Shown: positions 27,808-37,283, counted from the stretch's first letter. The stretch: DNA of 64,000 bases from Lawsonella clevelandensis (GCF_003241315.1 NZ_QFOZ01000007.1:1-64000), one strand, 5' to 3'. The notes: a model not told the origin generated them from the letters alone. Numbers and translations are program-made.

Positions 27808-29439
27808 CTAGCCGAGGATCTTGGCACCCGGGATAGCATCCAGTAGCCGTTGTGTGTACTCCTGCTGCGGGTGGGCGAACAGTTCGTCTGTTTCTCCCCG
27901 CTCCACAATGGCACCATTGCGCATAACCACCACATCGTCAGCGATCTGCTTCACCACCGCCAAATCGTGGGTGATGAACACGTAGGTGAGGCCCAGATCC
28001 CTCTGCAGCTCATTCAACAATTCCAGAATCTGCGCCTGCACCAACACATCCAGAGCGGAGACAGCCTCATCACAAATAATGAGCTCCGGCTCCAACACAA
28101 GAGCACGAGCAATAGCGATACGCTGCTGTTGACCACCCGATAATTCCATGGGGTAGCGGCGCAGCATGGACTGGGGTAGTGCCACCCGGTCCATAATCTC
28201 ACTGACGCGCCGGGCACGTGTTTTCTTATCGCCCAAATGGTGGACCTTGAGCGGCTCCTCAATAATGTTGAACACCGACCACATGGGGTCCAGGGTGCCG
28301 TAAGGATTCTGGAACACCGGCTGTACGCGCTTGCGGAAGTTCAATTCTGCATCGCGGCGCATCTTACGGATGGGTTTACCCTCATAGGTCACTTCCCCCT
28401 CTGTGGGGTCCAGCAGACCCAGCATCATTTTCGCCAGGGTAGATTTACCGGAGCCGGATTCGCCCACAATGGCGGTGGTGTGCATCTGCTTGATGGACAG
28501 GTCCACATTGTTGACGGCGGTAAAGTACTCTTTCTTCCACGGCCGGGAACTAGGTAGCAAAAATCGCTTCGTTACACCCTTCACCTGCAGCAGAGTGAGG
28601 CCACTATCGGAGGATTTGTGGTGTCTGGTCTCGGAGCGCTGCGCTGCCAAACTGGGGGCGGCCGCAATGAGTTTCTTCGTGTAAGGATGCTGTGGGTTAG
28701 TAAGGATTTCCCGCGACGGCCCCTGCTCCACAATATGCCCATGTTGCATAACGATGACGCGGGTGGCGCGTTCGGCAGCAAGACCCAAATCGTGGGTGAT
28801 GAGGAGCACCGCGGTGTCGAGGTTCTCAATGAGCCCCTCCAGGTGGTCCAGGATCTGCTTCTGCACCGTAACGTCCAGGGCAGAGGTGGGTTCGTCGGCG
28901 ATGAGGAGCGCCGGGCGGGCATGTAAACCAATGGCGATAAGGGCGCGCTGGCACATGCCGCCGGAGAACTCGTGCGGGTACTGGTTGAAGTGTTTTTCCG
29001 GTTCCGGCATGCCGGCCTCGGCAAGCAGTTCGCAGGCGCGGGCTTTGGCGGCTTTACCTTTAGCGATATGGTTGGCGGCCAGTGCTTCGGTAATCTGTTG
29101 GCCGATGGTCCACACGGGGTTGAGGTTGGTCATGGGGTCCTGGGGAACCAGGCCAATCTTGCGGCCGCGGATAGCCGACATTTGCTTGTCGCTAGCACCC
29201 ACCAGCTCTTCGCCTTGGAAGACGATGGAGCCGCTTGTGACATGCCCGGTGGCGGGCAGGAGGTCAATGATGGCGCGGGCAGTGGTGGATTTACCAGAGC
29301 CGGACTCACCCACAATGGCGACGGTTTCCCCAGGGTAAATCTGGAAGTTGGCGTCGTGGACGGTGGGTATGGGGTTCTTGCCGGAGCCGAAAGCAATGTT
29401 GAGGTCTTTTACCTCGAGGAGGGGCGTGCGGTTATCCAT
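27808..29439 (-). CDS. oppDF: peptide/nickel ABC importer, fused double ATPase (OppD-OppF)
   Basis: The 543-residue product contains two complete ABC ATPase domains. Each has Walker A GESGSGKST (near residues 38 and 320), an LSGGQ-type signature (FSGGMCQRALIA and LSGGQQQRIAIA), Walker B with DEPTSALDV or DEAVSALDV, and a switch histidine in ITHDL. The halves correspond to OppD/DppD and OppF/DppF, fused as is usual in actinobacteria. It powers the permease encoded just upstream. It is the last gene of the oppABC-DF operon, three bases after oppC. Confidence 0.93.
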   Translation of the reverse strand: MDNRTPLLEVKDLNIAFGSGKNPIPTVHDANFQIYPGETVAIVGESGSGKSTTARAIIDLLPATGHVTSGSIVFQGEELVGASDKQMSAIRGRKIGLVPQDPMTNLNPVWTIGQQITEALAANHIAKGKAAKARACELLAEAGMPEPEKHFNQYPHEFSGGMCQRALIAIGLHARPALLIADEPTSALDVTVQKQILDHLEGLIENLDTAVLLITHDLGLAAERATRVIVMQHGHIVEQGPSREILTNPQHPYTKKLIAAAPSLAAQRSETRHHKSSDSGLTLLQVKGVTKRFLLPSSRPWKKEYFTAVNNVDLSIKQMHTTAIVGESGSGKSTLAKMMLGLLDPTEGEVTYEGKPIRKMRRDAELNFRKRVQPVFQNPYGTLDPMWSVFNIIEEPLKVHHLGDKKTRARRVSEIMDRVALPQSMLRRYPMELSGGQQQRIAIARALVLEPELIICDEAVSALDVLVQAQILELLNELQRDLGLTYVFITHDLAVVKQIADDVVVMRNGAIVERGETDELFAHPQQEYTQRLLDAIPGAKILG

Positions 29440-29442
29440 GGC

Positions 29443-30411
29443 TTATCCCTTCCGTCCGCGGTGTTGTTCTTTCGGGTCCAGAGCGTCTTTCAGTGCGTCA
29501 CCGAGCAGGATGAAGCCCAGGACGGTGAGGGCGAGGGCGAAGGAAGGCCAGAAGAGTGTGAAAGGGGCTTGGCGGAGTGTCTGCTGGGCGACGGAAATGT
29601 CGTTACCCCAGCTAATAGTGGTGGGGGGAAGACCAATACCGAGGAAGGAGAGCGTCGCTTCCGCCACAATGAACACACCCAGCGAAGTAGTGGCCATGAC
29701 GATGATGGGGGCCAGACAGTTGGGTAACACGTGTGTGAAGAGGATAGACATGCGGGATTTTCCCACCGCCCGCGCGGCCAGCACATAGTCATTGTTTTTT
29801 ACGGTGATGACGGCGCCGCGCACCACGCGAGCCATCTGCGACCAGCCGAATACGGACAGCACCAGAATGACGGTGCCGATGTTGCGCTGCGGGAAAAGCT
29901 GCATGAGGACGATGCCGGCGAGCAGTAGGGGAATGGCGAAGAAAATGTCGGTGATGCGGCTCAGTAGCGAGTCCAGGAAACCACCGTAGTAGCCGGCTAG
30001 GGCACCCATGAGGATACCGATGAGGGTGACGAAGAATGTTACCGCGATGCCGACGATGACGGAGGCGCGGGCACCGTAGATGACGCGCGCGTAGACGTCG
30101 TAGCCTTGCTGGGTGAAGCCGAAGGGGTGGCCGGGTTTGGCGCCTTCGAGGGAGTTGAGGAGGTCCGCTTCGGCGGGGTCCACGCTGGTGAAGAGGCTGG
30201 GGAAGGCCGCTACTAGGAGGACCAGCAGAATGATGGTGACGGAGATCCAGAAGAGGGGGCGGCGGCGGAGGCGGCGCCAGGCTTCTGTCCACATGCCGGC
30301 GGGTGGGGTGTCGGGCACAGTCTGGTCGACGGTATCGACAATGCCGGCAGCAGTAGTACTGACAGCAGCAGCGGCAGTGGTAGCGGTTGTGGGGGTGTTG
30401 TCTTTAGGCAT
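29443..30411 (-). CDS. oppC: oligopeptide ABC importer permease, OppC/DppC type
   Basis: The 322-residue product has an Ala/Thr-rich cytosolic N-terminus, a first hydrophobic segment near residue 55, and five further segments. The EAA-type coupling motif for the ATPase is seen in AARAVGKSRMSILFTHVLPN. It pairs with OppB to form the membrane channel. It overlaps the end of oppB by eight bases, indicating translational coupling. Confidence 0.92.
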   Translation of the reverse strand: MPKDNTPTTATTAAAAVSTTAAGIVDTVDQTVPDTPPAGMWTEAWRRLRRRPLFWISVTIILLVLLVAAFPSLFTSVDPAEADLLNSLEGAKPGHPFGFTQQGYDVYARVIYGARASVIVGIAVTFFVTLIGILMGALAGYYGGFLDSLLSRITDIFFAIPLLLAGIVLMQLFPQRNIGTVILVLSVFGWSQMARVVRGAVITVKNNDYVLAARAVGKSRMSILFTHVLPNCLAPIIVMATTSLGVFIVAEATLSFLGIGLPPTTISWGNDISVAQQTLRQAPFTLFWPSFALALTVLGFILLGDALKDALDPKEQHRGRKG

Positions 30412-31330
30412 AGCGGATCCTCGGGTCGAGGGCGGCGTAGAGGAGGTCGATCAGCAGGTTGGCCACCATGTAGATGAGGACCAGGAGGGTCACGATGGAG
30501 ACCACGGTGGGGGCTTCACCGAGCATGACGGCGTGGTAGACCAGGCCGCCGATGCCGGGCACGTTGAAGATGCCTTCGGTGACGATGGCGCCGCCCATGA
30601 GTCCGGCTAGGTCAGTGCCGATGAAGGTGACAACCGGTATGAGGGAGTTGCGGAGAATGTGGTGAAAGATCACTCTGGGGCGGCTGAGGCCTTTGGCGGT
30701 GGCGGTGCGCACGTAGTCAGCCTCCATCACTTCAGAAACACTGGAGCGGGTGAGACGTAACACGTAGGCGAAGGACACCATGCCCAGCACGAAGGCGGGG
30801 AGAAGGAGGTTGACGAAGCTGGGGTTTCCTCCCACGGTGGGTGGTACTACGCCCCATTTGATGCCGAAGAGGTAGCGGGCTACGAAGCCGAGGACGAAGG
30901 TGGGGACGGCGATGATGATGAGGGAGAGCACCAGGAGGGTGGAGTCGAACCAGCCGCCTTTTTTCAGTCCCGCTATTACGCCGAAGCCAATGCCGAAAAC
31001 TGTTTCGATGACGAGTGCCATGAGGGCCAGTTCCACGGTGATGGGGAAGGCGCGGGAGATTTCATCAATGACGGGGCGGCCGCTGAAGGTGGTGCCGAAG
31101 TCCCCGGTGAAGATGCCTTTCAGGTAGAGCCCGTACTGGACGATGAACGGGTCGTTCAGGTGGTATTGGTCGCGGAGGGCTTTGACCAGCTCGGGGGTGA
31201 GGGGCTTGTCGCCGGCGAGGGCAGCTACTGGGTCGCCGGGGGTGAGGAACACCATGGCGTAGATGAGGAGGGTGGCGCCGAAGAAGACGGGGATCATTTG
31301 CCCGATGCGTTTAACGATGTACCAGCCCAT
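30404..31330 (-). CDS. oppB: oligopeptide ABC importer permease, OppB/DppB type
   Basis: The 308-residue product is taken from the ATG at 31330, which follows AAGGAG at ideal spacing and gives the family's usual MxxYIxKRIxQMIPVFFG opening. The EAA loop is seen in RTATAKGLSRPRVIFHHILRN. It forms the translocation pathway with OppC. Its start lies two bases after the stop of oppA. Confidence 0.93.
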   Translation of the reverse strand: MGWYIVKRIGQMIPVFFGATLLIYAMVFLTPGDPVAALAGDKPLTPELVKALRDQYHLNDPFIVQYGLYLKGIFTGDFGTTFSGRPVIDEISRAFPITVELALMALVIETVFGIGFGVIAGLKKGGWFDSTLLVLSLIIIAVPTFVLGFVARYLFGIKWGVVPPTVGGNPSFVNLLLPAFVLGMVSFAYVLRLTRSSVSEVMEADYVRTATAKGLSRPRVIFHHILRNSLIPVVTFIGTDLAGLMGGAIVTEGIFNVPGIGGLVYHAVMLGEAPTVVSIVTLLVLIYMVANLLIDLLYAALDPRIRYA

Positions 31331-31332
31331 GT

Positions 31333-33009
31333 TTATTTCTCCTTGACGGGTGTGGGCTTTTCGATAAGCGTGTAGTTGGGGTAGCCATTCCACATGATGT
31401 GGACACCTTTCAGCTCGGGGTTCCAGGCGGTGGAGGCGTTGGGATACCACAGGGGAATAGCTGGGAGGTCCCGCATGAGGATGGCTTGGGCTTTGCGGTA
31501 GAACTTCTTTGATTCGTTGATGGAGGACGCGGCCGCGGCCTGGGAGATGAGCTTATCGAATGCGGGGGAGGAGTAGTTGCCGTCGTTGGAGGAGGCGCCC
31601 GTCATGTAGAGGGGTTGGAGGAAGTTGTAGACGGAGGGGTAGTCGCCTGCCCAGCCGGAGCGGAAGGCGATCTTAATGGTGCGTTGGGTGATTTCGTCGC
31701 GGAACTGTTTGAAGGTGGGGTAGGCCTTGCCATAGGCGGTGATCCCCAACACTTGGTGGAGGTTGTTACAGACAGCATCGACCCACTGCTGGTTGCCACC
31801 GTCGGCATTGTAGCCAATCTGGAAAGTGTCATTCCAGGGTTTTATGCTGTTGGCTTGCTTCCAGAGTTTCCGGGCTTTGTCCGGGTTGTAGGTGAGGACG
31901 TCATTGCCAGGCACATTGAGGTCAACATCGCCCAGGGTGGGGGAGGTGAATTCTTTGGCGGGGGTGCGGGTGCCGAAGAAGATTTTGTCCGTAATGAGTG
32001 GGCGGTTGATGGACATGGAGATGGCGGCGCGGCGCAGGCGGCCTTCTTCACCTTGGAAGTGGGGGAGCCATTCGGGGATGACGAAGGCACTGGAGCTGGC
32101 GGTGGGTTTGTTGTTGTAGCTGGTGGGGAAGTCGGTTTGGAAGTTCGGTAGGGCGGTGGAGCCGACGGTGTTGCCGATGGTATCGAGTTGGCCGCCGAGG
32201 AGGTCTGCGTAGGCGGTGTCGAGGCTGGTGTAGAAGATCCACCAGATACCTTTGTTGTGGGGGGTGAGGTCGCCTTTGTAGCGGGGGTTTACTTCTGCGA
32301 GGACACGGTCGTTATGAAGCCAAGCTTTACCGTCTACCAGCTTGTATGGGCCATTGCCGATGGGATGTTCGCCGAAAGACTTTATGTCTTTGTAGGCGAT
32401 GCGGGGCAGTGGCATATAGGGAATATGTCCGAGGCGGAGTGGGAAACCTGCCTCTGGCTGGTTGAGAGTAACGGTAAAGCTCAGCGGGCTTGTGACGGTG
32501 AGGCCGCGCATATGACAATCGGTGTTGTCTTCGGGGATGACGTCCTCGTAGCCGTCAATGGTGCTGAAGAAACTCTGGTTGAGTTGCATGTTTTTACCGC
32601 ACGCACCATAGTTCCAGGCGTCTACATAGCTTTGCGCGGTCACGGGTTCACCGTTGCTGAAGGTCCAGCCGGGTTTCAGAGTGATGGTGAACTTAGTGGA
32701 GTTGCTGTTCGCCTTAATAGACTTGGCGTGGGCCAGCACCATTTTCCCGTCGTTGTCGTAGCGGATAAGGCCGCTGAAGAGGTAGAGGAGAATGTCCCCG
32801 CCGCCTACTTCGTTTGTGTTGGTGGGAATGAGGGGGTGTTGTGGTTCGGACCCGTAGACGCGAATGACACCGGCGGGGGTGGCGTTATTGTCGTTGCCGC
32901 AGCCGGTGAGGGTAGTGAGGCTTCCGGCGAGGAGGAGTGCGCTGGCGCCAGCGGCAAGGGTACGGCGGAGTCGCCGTGAGGGCAGTGGCAAGGAGTGGGC
33001 ATTGGTCAT
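31333..33009 (-). CDS. oppA: peptide-binding lipoprotein, OppA/DppA family 5
   Basis: A 558-residue extracytoplasmic solute-binding protein with a lipoprotein signal (lipobox LTGC near residue 36). The family 5 hallmarks are KIAFRSGWAGDYPSVYNFL near the C-terminus and TLKPGWTFSNGEPVTAQSYVDAWNY near residue 110. It captures peptides and hands them to OppBC. It is the first gene of the operon; about 220 bases upstream without another gene should hold the promoter. Confidence 0.92.
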   Translation of the reverse strand: MTNAHSLPLPSRRLRRTLAAGASALLLAGSLTTLTGCGNDNNATPAGVIRVYGSEPQHPLIPTNTNEVGGGDILLYLFSGLIRYDNDGKMVLAHAKSIKANSNSTKFTITLKPGWTFSNGEPVTAQSYVDAWNYGACGKNMQLNQSFFSTIDGYEDVIPEDNTDCHMRGLTVTSPLSFTVTLNQPEAGFPLRLGHIPYMPLPRIAYKDIKSFGEHPIGNGPYKLVDGKAWLHNDRVLAEVNPRYKGDLTPHNKGIWWIFYTSLDTAYADLLGGQLDTIGNTVGSTALPNFQTDFPTSYNNKPTASSSAFVIPEWLPHFQGEEGRLRRAAISMSINRPLITDKIFFGTRTPAKEFTSPTLGDVDLNVPGNDVLTYNPDKARKLWKQANSIKPWNDTFQIGYNADGGNQQWVDAVCNNLHQVLGITAYGKAYPTFKQFRDEITQRTIKIAFRSGWAGDYPSVYNFLQPLYMTGASSNDGNYSSPAFDKLISQAAAASSINESKKFYRKAQAILMRDLPAIPLWYPNASTAWNPELKGVHIMWNGYPNYTLIEKPTPVKEK

Positions 33010-33236
33010 GTCCGGGATCCTTATGGGTATGCGACAGTGCTACGTAATTATTGAGTTACTGAGTTAGTGGCGGTGGCGTCGTGTTAGCGCTATGCGGCAG
33101 CAACAGAACAGCAGCAGAATAGTGTCAGTATCACGCCAATGCAGCATCAATGCAGTATTGAGTAACCGCGGTGTTCAGTAAATAGCAAATAGTAAACAGG
33201 GTCGGGGTTAATAGGGGCTGGAGGTACGGCTAGGGG

Positions 33237-34205
33237 CTAGAGGGAAGAGTGTGTGCTCTTCCAGTCTTTCCACATTTGCTCAAGGGTGGCGGCAATGTGG
33301 GCTTGGCCGTTAACGGTGGGCCCCATGGGGTAGGAGGCCTCGGGTACACCACTAAACGTGGTGAAGCGCATGCCAGGGGCACCACAAGCGGAACGAACAG
33401 CAAGGTTCTTTGATACAACCAAAGAGTAAATACCGGCTGTGCGGGCTGCCTGGCGGATAGTGCGGTTAAGTTTATCGTAGATCGTATTGTAGAAATCGCG
33501 ATCTCGTGGGGGAATAAAAGCGCCGTCCCAACATGTATTTGTGCCGTTGAAGATGGGCATATAACCGATGGCAACAACAAGAGCATTCCCGCCGGCGTGG
33601 GCTTTCGCTGCGGTGTATAGGGCAGCGAGATGGCTTTCTAGACCATCGAATTTTTCCAGAGTGGACTTCTCGTAGCGATCTCGGCAGGGGCCGCCGGTCA
33701 GTTCTGTCAGTTTTCCGGACGCCATACTAGCATACTGTTTGCCCCAGGACGCGGCGCACTTGGAGAAGAGGGAGGTGGGGCCAGCGCCAACAATATCGCG
33801 TAATCCTAGTTGGATAGTGATAAGGCGGGTTTTCTTGTTGATAGCTTTAATTTGGGGAGAGTTGGGGGAGTTTCCGAAGCCAGCTGGTTGCGTCCACTGG
33901 AAGTTTTTACTGGTGGCGTTGTAGCAGGCAGCTTCGTTAAGCTGCAGGCCGGTTCCGGACGCTGTGATGGCAGGGTAGTCCTTTTTGTTGCGTCCGCAGA
34001 GGTTTTTTTCTGGATGGAACCAGGAGCCTGCCACAGTGGCGGAGTCTCCAATAGCCGCATAGTTGTAGGGGCTAGTGGGGGCAGTACCAGTATCGTCGCC
34101 TGAGGTGGGAGTAGTGGGGTCGGCGACGGCTTGCGGGGTGAGGGCAAGGCTGGCAGTAAGAATGGTGCTGGCAGTTAGGCCGGCGAAAACTCGTGCGGGT
34201 TTCAT
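33237..34205 (-). CDS. secreted SGNH-like protein, catalytic residues altered
   Basis: The 322-residue product is taken from the ATG at 34205, which sits ten bases after AAGGG; the ATG at 34214 is too close. The signal peptide ends AVA. Ser55 in AAIGDSAT is the expected nucleophile, but block III reads IQLGLRD (Arg for the family Asn), and the C-terminal position that is MHP in its neighbours is MGP here, so the catalytic His appears lost. It may be a binding relative or have reduced activity. It is adjacent to another SGNH gene on the same strand. Confidence 0.75.
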   Translation of the reverse strand: MKPARVFAGLTASTILTASLALTPQAVADPTTPTSGDDTGTAPTSPYNYAAIGDSATVAGSWFHPEKNLCGRNKKDYPAITASGTGLQLNEAACYNATSKNFQWTQPAGFGNSPNSPQIKAINKKTRLITIQLGLRDIVGAGPTSLFSKCAASWGKQYASMASGKLTELTGGPCRDRYEKSTLEKFDGLESHLAALYTAAKAHAGGNALVVAIGYMPIFNGTNTCWDGAFIPPRDRDFYNTIYDKLNRTIRQAARTAGIYSLVVSKNLAVRSACGAPGMRFTTFSGVPEASYPMGPTVNGQAHIAATLEQMWKDWKSTHSSL

Positions 34206-34362
34206 CCGGGGCATCCCTTCTAGAGTGCTCTATACGCTGATAGGGAGATTCATACGTGCCGTAGTGCTTGTGCCTGGTGCATTGCAATACAGGAGATAGC
34301 ACTGCATGAAATATCAACGTGTTGCATTATTAATCCATACTACCTGTTAGAAAAGCTGGTAT

Positions 34363-35412
34363 CTATTCACGAGGAGCTATGTCACTGCTTGTTAACCGCG
34401 AATGACGTGGGTATTTAGATAGATAGATTTTGCTTACAGCGTATGCAGTAGTGACAGCCGCCGCGAAAGTGGGGTGCATAGGATAAGTAACTTCTGGGAA
34501 ACCAGTGGAGCTTGCCCAACGGAGGAAAGGAAGCCCACACGTTGAAGTAAGACGTATCTGGTGGTCTCCGGGAATATAGGAATACACATGGGCTTTGTGT
34601 GCAGCAAGACGAACTGCCCGGTTGATTCCCTTGAATACATGGTTAATGTAGGCGCGGTCAGCAGGCCCAATGAGAACATTGTCCCAGCAGGGTCCACCGG
34701 GGGTAAACATTTCCGCATAGCCGATGGCTATGACCATGCCATTGGGGGAAATGCGTTCTTTAGCGTCGCGGTAGATACCTTCCAATTCCAGGGGAAGAAA
34801 CGCAATGAGGGAACGGTATGTTTTATCAATACGATCCTGGCAGGCACTGTGGCGGCGGTTAGTGTTCGTGTAGGCAGCGGCGAAACATTCCCGGACAAGT
34901 TTCATGTGGTATGCCAGCATTATGTCATTAAGGCCCAGGTTAATGGTGGCTAAGGCAGTGTGCTTGTTGAGTTTGTCGCGGTAGGCGGCTTTCACCGTGA
35001 CATGCGTGCCTTTTACTCGGGAGGGGTACCAGTAGCCGGATCCAGTAGCACCAATGCAGGCCGGTTCCACTAGCGGTAAACCAGTTGTGGCGGCAACTAG
35101 GTGGGGGTAGTCGACGACGTTACGGATACACGGTTCCCAGAGGTCAGCAGGGTCAAAAGAGGCTGTTGTGTAGGAATCGCCAATAGCCACATAGTGCGGA
35201 GTATGACGGGATACCGCTAGAGCATCTAGATCCGTGGAAGCATCCTTCTGGGGCAGGGCTGACTGGGAATCGGCAGGTACAATAAGCCCCATCATGCCCA
35301 ACAGCTCATTAGCAGCAGCGACAGCTTCACGCTCAGCTACTCGAGCACGGTATGCAGTCCAATCGCGAATAATAAACGAGTACCGGCGAGTCTGCGGCAC
35401 AATCATTGGCAC
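34363..35412 (-). CDS. SGNH esterase, signal peptide apparently lost
   Basis: The 349-residue frame (start GTG 35412 or ATG 35406) has a complete SGNH core: Ser80 in YVAIGDSY, INLGLNDI with the family Asn, GYAEMF and catalytic His in YPMHPT. Unlike its two paralogues it has no signal peptide. Immediately upstream the same frame is open, without a start, to the stop of the element gene at 35464 and encodes a hydrophobic patch. I infer the 5' end was displaced by the element at 35464-37346. A candidate original signal peptide lies at 37231-37346. Confidence 0.75.
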   Translation of the reverse strand: MPMIVPQTRRYSFIIRDWTAYRARVAEREAVAAANELLGMMGLIVPADSQSALPQKDASTDLDALAVSRHTPHYVAIGDSYTTASFDPADLWEPCIRNVVDYPHLVAATTGLPLVEPACIGATGSGYWYPSRVKGTHVTVKAAYRDKLNKHTALATINLGLNDIMLAYHMKLVRECFAAAYTNTNRRHSACQDRIDKTYRSLIAFLPLELEGIYRDAKERISPNGMVIAIGYAEMFTPGGPCWDNVLIGPADRAYINHVFKGINRAVRLAAHKAHVYSYIPGDHQIRLTSTCGLPFLRWASSTGFPEVTYPMHPTFAAAVTTAYAVSKIYLSKYPRHSRLTSSDIAPRE

Positions 35413-35463
35413 AACAAGCCATAGAACAGCAACAAGTGGGCCTCCCCACGACGGAATCGCAGC

Positions 35464-35631
35464 CTAGAAAAATCGGGCTACCAGCAAATACAGCAGCGAC
35501 GACCAAAACAGACGCACAAAACGCCACACACCAAGAAATAGCAAACCAATGCCGCGACCAAGCAGCCACGCAATAGGATTTTGCCGCTTACCTTCTTCTG
35601 ACTTAGCTTCAAGTTCTTCAGCAGTAAACAT
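35464..35631 (-). CDS. small single-span membrane protein of the element, 55 aa
   Basis: The start at 35631 is fixed by AAGGAG seven bases upstream. The N-terminal 20 residues are charged (MFTAEELEAKSEEGKRQ), and a hydrophobic, Trp/Phe/Leu-rich segment from about residue 24 to the end spans the membrane. Size and topology are like coat or minor structural peptides of filamentous phages, or small plasmid membrane proteins; no family is recognised. It follows the 35707 gene by 75 bases, in the same direction. Confidence 0.65.
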   Translation of the reverse strand: MFTAEELEAKSEEGKRQNPIAWLLGRGIGLLFLGVWRFVRLFWSSLLYLLVARFF

Positions 35632-35706
35632 ATCAGTTCTCCTTACTAGAACATTGCAGTAGGGGGCCAGTACAGTGCTGACCCCCACACATCATTATTT
35701 AGTTAT

Positions 35707-36051
35707 TCAGTCGACGGATACAGGAATCAACGTCTGGGCCTCGATAGACATGCCAGGACACCCATTAATCGAGAATTGGTTAACCCACACGCGGCCATAC
35801 ACCTCATAAACAGAGAACCGCTCAAGATCGATCGGCTCCTCCAGGGAGAGGTAAACATCACCACGCATCTTGTCGTTCCTGGTAACATCCCATGCTTGCA
35901 ACGCGAACACCGAGTACAGGGCCTTACCAGTCTCAGACATCACCGGCTCACCATTACGAGCCTTCGGCTTCAACTCGTCCGCAGGCTTATTACCCAACGA
36001 CATGAACTTCACCTTAGAATTCAGCGACTCAGCTACAACCTCGAGTTTCAT
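35707..36051 (-). CDS. small beta-rich element protein, possible ssDNA-binding/OB-like
   Basis: The 114-residue product starts at ATG 36051, six bases after AAGGAG. It has a pattern I associate with SCO3933-type proteins of actinobacterial integrative elements: an ARNGEPVMSETGKALYSV block, a central DVYLSLEEPIDLERF stretch, and VYGRVWVNQ...GMSIEAQTLIPV. Alternating hydrophobic residues suggest a beta-barrel or OB-like fold, as in phage single-strand-binding proteins. Both ideas are from memory of patterns, not alignment. It lies directly downstream of the origin-like block. Confidence 0.65.
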   Translation of the reverse strand: MKLEVVAESLNSKVKFMSLGNKPADELKPKARNGEPVMSETGKALYSVFALQAWDVTRNDKMRGDVYLSLEEPIDLERFSVYEVYGRVWVNQFSINGCPGMSIEAQTLIPVSVD

Positions 36052-36232
36052 TAGATTCTCCTTACTCAGTTCTCCAAAGTCCAGGACCTGCGGTGAATGC
36101 GGAGAACTGAAAACATCCACCGCAAGTCAATAAACGAATATCGCATCCGTTCACTTTGTTCTCTAAAACATACTAGGGCAGAAATCAACCCAGCAAATTA
36201 CGCTTAGAGAGAAAAAAGATTTTCGAATCAGC

Positions 36233-36252
36233 AAACTATTCCAAACTATTCC
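36233..36252. repeat. two tandem 10-bp iterons
   Basis: AAACTATTCC occurs twice head to tail, ending two bases before the stem-loop at 36255. In CRESS-type and other rolling-circle origins, Rep recognises short direct repeats placed beside the nicking hairpin. Confidence 0.6.
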
Positions 36253-36254
36253 AA

Positions 36255-36283
36255 TAGGGGGTACGGACCGGTCGTACCCCCTA
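36255..36283. other. stem-loop, candidate nicking hairpin
   Basis: A perfect 11-bp inverted repeat TAGGGGGTACG/CGTACCCCCTA with a 7-base loop GACCGGT. The loop plus the first base of the second arm is itself palindromic, so a cruciform could extend. No standard nonanucleotide is in the loop. Confidence 0.6.
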
Positions 36284-36296
36284 GGACCCCCGACCG

Positions 36297-36312
36297 CGCG
36301 AGCAAGCTCGCG
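36297..36312. other. second small GC stem-loop
   Basis: CGCGAG-CAAG-CTCGCG forms a 6-bp stem with a tetraloop, 13 bases past the larger hairpin, followed by AATTTTC. It could be a second origin element or the terminator of rep. Confidence 0.45.
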
Positions 36313-36500
36313 AATTTTCGGGCCATCTTGGAACGGTAAATATTAGATTGTTCTTGTTACTGAACTAAACCGGCCACAAGTAAAGCCAGTATTCACTACA
36401 CAGCGGGCCGCTTCCTTCACCTATCTAGCTGCACAACAAGGGGGGCATGAAAGAGAAAGCAAAGGGCACAGAACACGGCGGGCCGATTCGCTAACTTATA

Positions 36501-37283
36501 TTAGCTGCACAGAGAAGGATGAGCAGCCAAATCAGAATCCTCAGCAAATACCTCAGCCAGGGAATACACAGGAAGTTCCAAGTCCGTTAGGGTACGATCC
36601 AACTCCATTCGCCGATACGAGGTCAAACGCCGACATAGCGCATTCCACTGAGCCTTCGACACAGCAGAGCTAGAATACCACGGCAACTTCTTCAGCGACA
36701 GATTAGACACCAACCACACTACATGCCAATTTGCACGCTTGTTGTGATAGCGAGCCGACAAACGAGTCGGATAGATATCAATCGCCTGGAGAAACGTCTC
36801 GAACTTCATCTGACCAGAGAACTCATCCAGAAGCAATACTGGCTCATTCGAATACTCATCAAACGGATGCTCATAGTCAGAGACCCGGTAAATAGTATCC
36901 ATGTCATCGACGCTGTTGTACACCATATGCGTCTTCCCAACACCCGGCAGGCCATAAAGGTAGTGAACCTCAAGATCCTTACGATAACCACGGCCAACAC
37001 GAGACTGCTGAGCTTGATACATACGATCCACATCACGATGACGGTGCAGCAACTCAGGATGCTTCAGAAGCACTTGATTAGAAGTTAGACCCTCATTCAT
37101 AACAAGATTACGTATCTTCAGAGTTTCATCATCATCGGTGTCTATCAGGTCCGCGAGGTCCATCTCCAGGAACTTGCCACCCACAAGAGGCGGCTGATCA
37201 GGAACCCGAGTAGACAACTTCAGCACATAGCTACGAGCAGGCAGAGCCGACTGAGTGAGAATTGGCCGTGGTCGTTGCCGCAA
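36501..37283 (-). pseudogene. rep: CRESS-type Rep, superfamily 3 helicase part without HUH domain
   Basis: A 260-residue frame starting at TTG. Walker A is YGLPGVGKTH near residue 113, Walker B PVLLLDEFSG near residue 150, and motif C VVWLVSN near residue 195, matching the superfamily 3 helicase of CRESS-DNA Rep proteins. The segment before it (DDETLKIRNLVMNEGLTSN, then KHPELLHRHRDVDRM) matches the linker of such Reps. The N-terminal HUH nicking domain (about 100 residues with HxH and the catalytic Tyr) is absent, so it is truncated at the junction near 37280. No ribosome site is apparent, and it is probably inactive. Confidence 0.75.

Larger units (their letters stand above)
36052..36500. 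other. non-coding block of the element, origin-like
   Basis: About 450 bases without a gene. It holds two tandem 10-bp repeats, an 11-bp stem-loop, a second short GC stem and AT-rich stretches, described separately. The placement between rep and the small genes fits a replication origin. Confidence 0.5.

Noticed and set aside
36335..36346. TAATATTTACC on the minus strand resembles the geminivirus nick site TAATATTAC
   Set aside because: It has one extra T and is not in a hairpin loop; the match is short enough to be chance in AT-rich DNA.
36501..37283. Rep fragment as a chromosomal AAA+ or DnaA-like protein
   Set aside because: Motif spacing, the LVSN motif C and the preceding linker fit viral-type superfamily 3 helicases better.
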